DNA of 12,245 nt from JBBQVS01 sp038211295 (GTDB taxonomy: Bacteria > Chloroflexota > Ktedonobacteria > Ktedonobacterales > Ktedonobacteraceae): positions 1-12,245 of the forward strand of contig JBBQVS010000107.1 in the NCBI GenBank assembly GCA_038211295.1, written 5' to 3'. Positions 6,441-12,245 of this stretch are shown here, piece after piece. Every line of letters begins with the position of its first letter. Within the stretch, counting starts at the first letter, position 1. Under the pieces are notes generated by a model that made no database searches, had not been told where the DNA came from, and saw only the letters and a program-made list of their open reading frames with translations. A program made the position numbers and the translations under genes.

Positions 6441-9400
6441 ATGCCACTAGATAAAATTGTGATTCGTGGTGCTCGTGAGCACAACCTGAAAAATATCAAC
6501 GTGACCATTCCCCGCGATAAGCTGGTGGTCATCACAGGTCTCTCCGGCTCCGGGAAGAGTAGCCTCGCCTTCGATACTATTTTTGCCGAGGGGCAGCGCC
6601 GCTATGTCGAGTCGCTTTCGGCCTATGCGCGTCAATTTCTGGACAAGATGGAGAAGCCTGACGTTGACCACATTGATGGTCTCTCGCCTGCGATCTCGAT
6701 TGACCAGAAGGGCGCGACACATAATCCGCGCTCGACGGTTGGCACCGTCACCGAGATTTACGACTATCTCCGTCTGCTCTACGCTCGTATTGGACATCAG
6801 CATTGCCCCAAGTGTGGGCGTGAGGTTAGCAAGCAGACAATTCAACAGATCGTCGATGCCGTGCTAAGTCTTGCCGATGGTACGCGTATTCTGCTTCTTG
6901 CGCCCCTCATTCAGGGTCGCAAGGGTGAATACAAGAACGTTTTCGAGGATATGCGACGCGCTGGCTATGTGCGTATTCGCGTCGATGGCAAAATATACGA
7001 TTTGAGCGATGAGATCGACCTTGATAAGCAGAAGAAGCATACAATCGAGGTTGTGGTTGACCGTCTCGTGATTCGTAAAGGGAAGCGAGCCGAAACCACC
7101 GAAGAGGTGCAGCTTCAGCGTGTCGCGGAACGCCCTGCCCTCTATGATGTCAACGCGCCGAAAGAGCATCTTATAGATGATGATGGTCTGGTTGAGCCAA
7201 CTGTCGCATCAGTGCTCCATGAAGACATCGAGCCGTCTTTTCGGCAGCGTGTTGCGGACTCATTGGAGACAACGTTGAAGCTGGGCAACGGCGTCGTGCT
7301 GGTCTCAGTTGTCGAAGGTGAGGAGATACTGTTCTCCGAGCGTGCGGCCTGCGTCTATTGTGGCATCAGCCTGCCAGAGATTGCCCCGCGCACGTTCAGC
7401 TTCAATAGCCCACACGGTGCCTGCCCAACGTGCACGGGGCTGGGAATGCAGCAGGAGATCGACCCGGAACTAATTGTGTCGCATCCCGAATTGAGTATCG
7501 CGGAGGGGGCGATTGCGCCCTACGCGAAGGTGGTCAATAACAGTCAGTGGCACGGCGCGATTATCGAGGCGATGGCAGAGACGTACAAGTTCGATCTCAA
7601 CACCGCGTGGCGTGACCTGAGTAGCGACGTGCAACAGAAGTTGCTGCATGGCACACCCGATGCGTTGAGCATTCACTATACCCCCCAGCATGGACGCGCT
7701 CGCACCTACTCAGTTCACTTCGAGGGCGTCATTGCCAATCTCGACAAGAGGTATAAAGAGACGACCAGCGAGGGTGTGCGCGAAGAGATCGAGCAGTATA
7801 TGTCAATGCGCCTGTGTCCCGAATGTCATGGGGCGCGGCTCAAGCCTGAAACGCTGGCGGTAACGGTTGGTGGACGCAACATTGTGCAGGTGACGCAACT
7901 CTCAATCAACAAAGCACAACGCTTCTTTCAAGAGCTGGAGCTTGACCATCAGGAGCAACCGACCCCGCTTCCACAGGCGGTTGTGCAATCCAATGGACAT
8001 GGTAAGAAGAAGAAAAGCAGCACGACGCCAGAAATTAGCTCGCATTTGAACATGTTGGGCGACCCGATGGCACGTATCGATCTGGAAAGCTCGCTGGTGC
8101 TGGGTACGCTGACCGAGCGCGAACGTTTCATTGGACGCCAGATACTCAAAGAGATTCGCGCCCGTTTGCAATTTCTGCTCGATGTTGGTCTGGACTATCT
8201 CACCCTCAACCGCGCGGCGATGAGTCTTTCCGGCGGTGAAGCCCAGCGTATTCGGCTCGCGACACAGATAGGCTCTGGTCTTATGGGCGTGCTGTATATA
8301 CTGGATGAGCCAAGTATCGGCCTGCACCAGCGCGACAACGAACGGCTCATCAAGACGTTGACGCGTCTACGCAATCTCGGCAACACACTGCTCGTTGTTG
8401 AGCACGACGAAGACACAATGCGGGCGGCGGATTACATCATCGACATTGGGCCGGGGGCGGGTGAACATGGTGGACATGTTGTCGCGGACGGCACTTATGA
8501 AGAGATTGTCGCCAACACAAATTCGCTTACGGGTGATTATCTCTCGCACCGTAAGCGCATCGAGATACCAGCCGAGCGACGCGCTGGAACTGGTAAATCG
8601 CTTTTGCTCAAGGGTGCGCGTGAAAACAACCTCAAGGATGTCTCGGTTGACATCCCGCTTGGCAAGTTCGTCGCGATAACGGGCGTGTCGGGTTCGGGCA
8701 AAAGTACGCTTATCACCGATATTCTCTACCGCAAACTCTCGCACACCTTCTTCCGCTCTCACGAGCGGCCCGGCGCACACGATACAATAGAGGGCATGGA
8801 GCATCTGGACAAGGTTATCGATATCGATCAGTCGCCGATTGGACGCACGCCTCGCTCGAATCCGGCGACCTATACTAACGCTTTTACGGCCATTCGTGAA
8901 CTGTTCGCGCAGGTCGCGGAGTCACGTATTCGGGGCTACGCTGCCGGACGTTTCTCGTTCAACGTGAAGGGTGGACGTTGCGAAGCCTGTAAGGGTGAAG
9001 GCATTGTCAAGATCGAAATGAACTTCTTGCCCGATGTGTATGTGCCATGCGAGATATGCAAAGGCAAACGGTACAATCGCGAGGCGTTGGAGATACATTA
9101 CAAGGGCAAGTCGATTGCCGAAGTGTTAGATATGACGATTGAGGAGGCAACCAGTTTCTTTGCGAATGTGCCGAGCATCTTCAATAAAATGAAGACACTC
9201 AATGATGTCGGTCTGGGCTATATGCGCCTGGGCCAGCCGGCAACCACGCTCTCCGGCGGCGAAGCGCAACGCGTCAAATTAGCGACTGAGCTATCCAAAC
9301 GCGCAACCGGGCGTACCGTGTACATTCTCGATGAGCCAACAACTGGGCTACACTTTGCCGACGTGGATCGCTTACTTGAAGTATTACAACGTCTTGTAGA

Positions 9401-9644
9401 CGCAGGCAACTCGCTAATTGTGATTGAGCACAACCTTGATGTTATCAAAAGTGCTGACTGGGTTATCGACCTCGGCCCCGAAGGTGGCGATGCCGGCGGC
9501 TATATCGTGGCGGAGGGAACACCGGAGGATGTCGCGGAGAACGAGCAGTCCTACACGGGCCACTTCCTCAAGCGTATGTTTATCGAAGAGGCCGCGCACA
9601 AAACGATGCGCGAAAGTGTCGTTAGTATGGTACACGAAGGATAG
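6441..9644 (+). CDS. uvrA: Excinuclease ABC subunit A (UvrA)
   Basis: A 1067-residue UvrA, the damage-recognition ATPase of nucleotide excision repair, which loads UvrB at lesions as a dimer. Visible: Walker A1 GLSGSGKSS (33-41); CPKC at 122-125; zinc module C304/C307...C328/C331; CPEC at 459-462; signature LSGGEAQR (596-603) with Walker B ILDEPSIGLH; Walker A2 GVSGSGKST (748-756); second zinc module C847/C850...C870/C873; signature LSGGEAQR (937-944) with ILDEPTTGLH. All motifs are intact. It is over 100 residues longer than E. coli UvrA (940). The extra length is mainly at about 213-262, near the end of the UvrB-binding region, and about 503-555, a hydrophilic stretch with a KKKK run before the first signature. 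The ATG gives the family N-terminus (KIVIRGAREHNLKNI), but no strong ribosome binding site precedes it. A candidate LexA box lies upstream and a long hairpin follows. Confidence 0.98.
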   Translation: MPLDKIVIRGAREHNLKNINVTIPRDKLVVITGLSGSGKSSLAFDTIFAEGQRRYVESLSAYARQFLDKMEKPDVDHIDGLSPAISIDQKGATHNPRSTVGTVTEIYDYLRLLYARIGHQHCPKCGREVSKQTIQQIVDAVLSLADGTRILLLAPLIQGRKGEYKNVFEDMRRAGYVRIRVDGKIYDLSDEIDLDKQKKHTIEVVVDRLVIRKGKRAETTEEVQLQRVAERPALYDVNAPKEHLIDDDGLVEPTVASVLHEDIEPSFRQRVADSLETTLKLGNGVVLVSVVEGEEILFSERAACVYCGISLPEIAPRTFSFNSPHGACPTCTGLGMQQEIDPELIVSHPELSIAEGAIAPYAKVVNNSQWHGAIIEAMAETYKFDLNTAWRDLSSDVQQKLLHGTPDALSIHYTPQHGRARTYSVHFEGVIANLDKRYKETTSEGVREEIEQYMSMRLCPECHGARLKPETLAVTVGGRNIVQVTQLSINKAQRFFQELELDHQEQPTPLPQAVVQSNGHGKKKKSSTTPEISSHLNMLGDPMARIDLESSLVLGTLTERERFIGRQILKEIRARLQFLLDVGLDYLTLNRAAMSLSGGEAQRIRLATQIGSGLMGVLYILDEPSIGLHQRDNERLIKTLTRLRNLGNTLLVVEHDEDTMRAADYIIDIGPGAGEHGGHVVADGTYEEIVANTNSLTGDYLSHRKRIEIPAERRAGTGKSLLLKGARENNLKDVSVDIPLGKFVAITGVSGSGKSTLITDILYRKLSHTFFRSHERPGAHDTIEGMEHLDKVIDIDQSPIGRTPRSNPATYTNAFTAIRELFAQVAESRIRGYAAGRFSFNVKGGRCEACKGEGIVKIEMNFLPDVYVPCEICKGKRYNREALEIHYKGKSIAEVLDMTIEEATSFFANVPSIFNKMKTLNDVGLGYMRLGQPATTLSGGEAQRVKLATELSKRATGRTVYILDEPTTGLHFADVDRLLEVLQRLVDAGNSLIVIEHNLDVIKSADWVIDLGPEGGDAGGYIVAEGTPEDVAENEQSYTGHFLKRMFIEEAAHKTMRESVVSMVHEG

Positions 9645-9658
9645 GTCTGACTAACTTT

Positions 9659-9721
9659 TAGGGCCACTTGCAGGGATGCTGGCTTGTCTCCGCCATGCCA
9701 ACATCCCTGCAAGTGGCCCTA
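9659..9721. repeat. Long inverted repeat (25-bp stem) between convergent uvrA and wecA-like genes
   Basis: Positions 9659-9683 pair with 9697-9721. I count 24 of 25 base pairs (mismatch 9679/9701) around a 13-base loop. It begins 14 bases after the uvrA stop and ends 41 bases before the stop of the convergent wecA-like gene, so it could serve as a bidirectional terminator. No U-tract follows on either strand, which argues against a standard intrinsic terminator. Its apex contains GGCTTGTCTC (9681-9690), the same 10-mer as in the hairpin at 63-144, although the arms are unrelated. Confidence 0.9.
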
Positions 9722-9762
9722 TACCATGCCATCCCTAATGTATTTTATGGCGTAGAAAAAAG

Positions 9763-11040
9763 TTATTGTCCCACTTTCTCGGCTTCATGTTTCGAGGGAT
9801 ACGGTTGTCCCTCTTCTAGTAGCACACTACTGTCTCCTGCTGGTTGTGGTGCTGGCTCCGGCCCGTCCAGTTTGATGTTTGCTCCACGTTTGCGCTGTCG
9901 ATAATCCATCCACACAATCAACCCGGTCATGGTCGCGCCTACCAGAAGAATGCCTATCGGCTTGTAGATGCGAGGAATGTTTAGCGCGAGCACTCCAAAC
10001 AGAATGGTCAGTCCATACATGACATAGCAGATTTGCCTGACACTTAGCCCCGTCGCGAGAAAGCGATGGTGCAGATGCGTCTTATCATAGTGCAGGGGAT
10101 GCTGTCCGCGTCGAATGCGGTTGATCGCGACTACCGCGACATCAAGTATGGGGATGCCAAGCACCATTAAGGCCAACGCAACCTTTGCGCCCCCAATAAT
10201 CGAAAGCACCGCTAACCCCAGGCCGAGAAATTGTGAGCCAGTATCGCCCATAAAAATCTTTGCGGGATTCCAGTTATGGGGCAAGAAGCCAAGTGTCGCA
10301 CCGGTAAAGATCGCGGCAAGAATCGCAATACTCTGCTGTCCAAGCATCCAGCTAATGAGAGTTATAAAAATACCTGTAATCGCGACAATACCAGTCGCGA
10401 GACCGTCTAAGCCATCGATGAAGTTGACGGTATTCATCATGCCTACCATCCAGAACCAGGTAAAAATAACGGCGGGTATCGCCAGAAAACGAATGTCGGG
10501 ACTGTGTAGACCAAACAGTGTCAGTTCTGCCTGACGATACCAGGGAGTATCATGCTGTATCACAGCGGCTCTAAAGGGATTGCTGAAGCCGAAGAAGAGT
10601 ACACCATTGAACCTGCCGTTGAATGGGCCTAGAATGATAAGGACGGAAAGCGTTTGCGCGAGCAGTTTGAGCAATGGTTTGAGACCCTTTACATCGTCGT
10701 AGACGTGAACGGCAACAATCAACAACGAGGCACCCAGGAACAGACAATACGTGACGACCTCTTTTTGTTCCAGGCCGTGTGTCGTGATATAAAATAACGC
10801 GGAAGTGAGCACGAACGCGAGAAAGATACCGACGCCGCCAAGACGTGGCACTGGTATTTTGTGAACGCGTCGATCTGCTGGCATATCAAGCCAGCCTGCT
10901 CTGCGGCTCACCGCGATGACGCCAAAGGTGAAAAGGTATGCTAATACAAACGCGCATACACCGCCGATACACAAGACCGCAAGCGGTGAGAGACCAAAGA
11001 GAGGTTGTAATGGTTGCTGAATATCAGCCGCCTGACCCAT
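9763..11040 (-). CDS. WecA/TagO-family polyprenyl-phosphate N-acetylhexosamine-1-phosphate transferase
   Basis: A 425-residue polytopic membrane enzyme of glycosyltransferase family 4 (MraY/WecA). It should transfer a HexNAc-1-phosphate from a UDP-sugar to undecaprenyl phosphate, the first membrane step of an O-antigen, teichoic-acid-like or other envelope glycan. Motifs: DMPADRRVHKIPVPRLGG (52-69), VYDDVKG with the Mg-binding aspartates D115/D116, NFIDGLDGL (206-214), GDTGS (265-269) and HLHHR (322-326). The HxHH motif favours WecA/TagO over MraY. About ten hydrophobic helices are visible. A hydrophilic loop at about 139-185 looks longer than usual, and residues 380-425 form a charged, Pro/Glu-rich cytoplasmic tail. 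GGGGG lies seven bases before the ATG. It is downstream of prmC on the same strand with a 70-base gap, so co-transcription is possible. The exact sugar cannot be told from sequence. Confidence 0.93.
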   Translation of the reverse strand: MGQAADIQQPLQPLFGLSPLAVLCIGGVCAFVLAYLFTFGVIAVSRRAGWLDMPADRRVHKIPVPRLGGVGIFLAFVLTSALFYITTHGLEQKEVVTYCLFLGASLLIVAVHVYDDVKGLKPLLKLLAQTLSVLIILGPFNGRFNGVLFFGFSNPFRAAVIQHDTPWYRQAELTLFGLHSPDIRFLAIPAVIFTWFWMVGMMNTVNFIDGLDGLATGIVAITGIFITLISWMLGQQSIAILAAIFTGATLGFLPHNWNPAKIFMGDTGSQFLGLGLAVLSIIGGAKVALALMVLGIPILDVAVVAINRIRRGQHPLHYDKTHLHHRFLATGLSVRQICYVMYGLTILFGVLALNIPRIYKPIGILLVGATMTGLIVWMDYRQRKRGANIKLDGPEPAPQPAGDSSVLLEEGQPYPSKHEAEKVGQ

Positions 11041-11110
11041 AGAGATGCCCCCGTTTATACTTTCCTATATTTACTGTTAGCGATAGAGTAACTTCCTACC
11101 ATATAAACGA

Positions 11111-11971
11111 TTAAAGCACCACCTGTAACATACGGTTCCATCCGGCGTAGTCCTTTTGAAAGGTCAAAGTAGCGGAGGGCCAAAGCTGCTGCAAAAACGA
11201 GGTGAGGGGTTCGCGTTGGCGATACCCAATCTCTAAAAGCATTGCGCCGTGTGGCTTTAGTTTTTGTGGAGCTTCCACGAAAAAACGGTGGAGCAGGTTC
11301 AGACCAAGCGGCCCACTGAACAGGGCGAGATGTGGCTCGTACTCAACTACATCCCGCGTCATCACGTCTATTTCGTTCGTCCCCACATAAGGCAGGTTAG
11401 CGATGAGCAGATCGACTGGTTCGGGCAGAGGCGCAAGCAAGTCGCCCTGCAAAAGCCGCACGCGTTGTTCGACAGCGTGGCGTTGACAATTTTTTCGCGC
11501 TACTGCGAGGGCATTGGCGGAAATATCCACCGCGTAGAGAAAGGGCAGAAGCGGCTCTTCTACTGCGAGGGTAATGGGAATTGCCCCGCTTCCGGTGCCA
11601 ATGTCAGCGATAAGAGGCATGTGTCCCTGTGCGATCTTTTCCCGCACAAGGCGTAGTGCCTGCTCGACAAGCAATTCTGTTTCGGGCCGAGGAATCAGCA
11701 CGCGTTTATCAACCAGAAAATCGAGACCATAAAACTCTTCATGTCCAACAATGTACGCAATCGGTTCACTCTGTACGCGTCGCTCGATGTACACGAAAAA
11801 CTGTTGCGCTTGCGCGTCGGTAAGCTCGCGTTGGGGATATGCATAGAGCGTGGCGCGGTCTATATCCAGCACATGTTCCAGTAGTATCTGTGTATCCAGA
11901 CGGGCGGAATCTTGACCCGCTTGCAACAGGCACTGTCGCCCCTGTGCCAGGATAGCTTGCACCGTAACCAT
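11111..11971 (-). CDS. prmC: Release factor glutamine methyltransferase PrmC (HemK)
   Basis: A 286-residue protein of normal PrmC length. It methylates the glutamine of the GGQ motif in release factors RF1 and RF2, using S-adenosylmethionine, in the cytoplasm. The N-terminal helical release-factor-binding domain (about 1-85) includes EPIAYIVGHEEFYGL. Next come the family hallmark VLIPRPETELLVE (91-103) and the SAM-binding motif ADIGTGSGAI (122-131). The catalytic motif reads NLPY (192-195) instead of the usual NPPY. NLPY is the form used by KsgA/Erm methyltransferases, so activity is probably retained. The ATG at 11971 has AAGGG seven bases upstream. prmC usually follows prfA, but here a transposon end lies directly upstream, so the original neighbour may have been displaced. 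Confidence 0.96.
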   Translation of the reverse strand: MVTVQAILAQGRQCLLQAGQDSARLDTQILLEHVLDIDRATLYAYPQRELTDAQAQQFFVYIERRVQSEPIAYIVGHEEFYGLDFLVDKRVLIPRPETELLVEQALRLVREKIAQGHMPLIADIGTGSGAIPITLAVEEPLLPFLYAVDISANALAVARKNCQRHAVEQRVRLLQGDLLAPLPEPVDLLIANLPYVGTNEIDVMTRDVVEYEPHLALFSGPLGLNLLHRFFVEAPQKLKPHGAMLLEIGYRQREPLTSFLQQLWPSATLTFQKDYAGWNRMLQVVL

Positions 11972-12033
11972 CGTATCGCCCTTCTAAAGAAAATCGCTGT
12001 CTGTTAAAGGTATGTTACTATCTGCTTTGACAC

Positions 12034-12057
12034 TTCCCCGCTTAGAAAGCAGGGGAA
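12034..12057. repeat. Right-end hairpin of an IS200/IS605-family element
   Basis: TTCCCC pairs with GGGGAA and GCTT with AAGC (12040-12043 with 12047-12050) around a three-base loop, with A12051 bulged. It overlaps the tnpB stop codon. An imperfect subterminal palindrome just inside the right end is a hallmark of IS200/IS605 elements, where TnpA and the omega-RNA scaffold recognise such structures. The transposon end is probably a few bases further left, near TCAA on the minus strand (12027-12030). Confidence 0.7.
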
Positions 12058-12245
12058 TTCTTCTTTCCGCCACGCGACTTGCCCGTTGTCTCTTTCGAGA
12101 CAGAAGGAGAGGCCATGTGTCCAGAAGCGTTTTCTAAGGTGCAAGCCTTAGCTGTTCCCGTCTGCCCGACGGTACAGAATGCTTTGTCTAAGATGTTCAA
12201 GGCCGCGTTATGGTCTCGATCTAACACCACGCCACACGAGTGACA
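12042..12245 (-). CDS. tnpB: TnpB (IS200/IS605 OrfB) RNA-guided nuclease, C-terminal part, cut by window edge
   Basis: The last 67 codons of a TnpB gene; the 5' part lies beyond position 12245. The visible sequence opens with CHSCG, the second CxxC of the TnpB zinc finger. It continues VVLDRDHNAALNIL, which contains the RuvC-III catalytic aspartate in the family signature DRDxNAAxNI. A basic, Gly/Ser/Thr-rich tail follows, ending GGKKNSPAF, as often seen in IS605-type TnpB proteins. TnpB is an omega-RNA-guided DNA endonuclease that promotes retention of the transposon. No frameshift is seen in the visible part; whether the whole gene and any tnpA partner are intact cannot be judged. The stop codon lies in the right-end hairpin. 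Confidence 0.9.
   Translation of the reverse strand, partial: CHSCGVVLDRDHNAALNILDKAFCTVGQTGTAKACTLENASGHMASPSVSKETTGKSRGGKKNSPAF

Noticed and set aside
1..12245. CRISPR array, tRNA or rRNA genes
   Set aside because: No spaced direct repeats, cloverleaf-like sequences or rRNA signatures were seen on either strand.

Overview
The window looks like chromosomal DNA of a Chloroflexota bacterium, most likely of the Ktedonobacter group. This is inferred from moderate GC content, a mix of ordinary housekeeping genes with low-complexity zinc-ribbon membrane proteins, paralogous signal peptidases, and an IS200/IS605-type transposon fragment. No 16S rRNA or other taxonomic marker is present, so the placement is tentative.

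Layout from left to right. A very long inverted repeat (63-144) lies just beyond the 3' end of mutS2, which is read leftward (154-2625). A divergent intergenic region carries promoter-like elements for both mutS2 and a small unrecognised rightward gene (2883-3320). Next comes a rightward gene for a zinc-ribbon, single-pass membrane protein (3563-4414). It converges, with only six bases between the stop codons, on two tandem leftward genes for paralogous type I signal peptidases (4421-5158 and 5287-6012). An AT-rich gene-free stretch (6013-6440) precedes a large rightward uvrA (6441-9644) and contains a candidate Gram-positive-type LexA box. A second long inverted repeat (9659-9721) separates uvrA from the convergent leftward pair prmC (11111-11971) and a WecA/TagO-type polyprenyl-phosphate sugar-1-phosphate transferase gene (9763-11040). 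The right edge holds the 3' end of a TnpB gene and the right-end hairpin of an IS200/IS605-family element, inserted just upstream of prmC.

The genes do not form one pathway. They cover DNA maintenance (MutS2, UvrA), protein export (two signal peptidases), envelope glycan synthesis (WecA-like) and translation termination (PrmC). The most unusual content is between the genes. Two long hairpins with unrelated arms share the same 10-base apical sequence, GGCTTGTCTC. One of them has perfect DnaA-box 9-mers at the foot of both arms. The transposon end should include an omega-RNA whose guide would be copied from the prmC upstream region. No complete new multi-gene system is evident.
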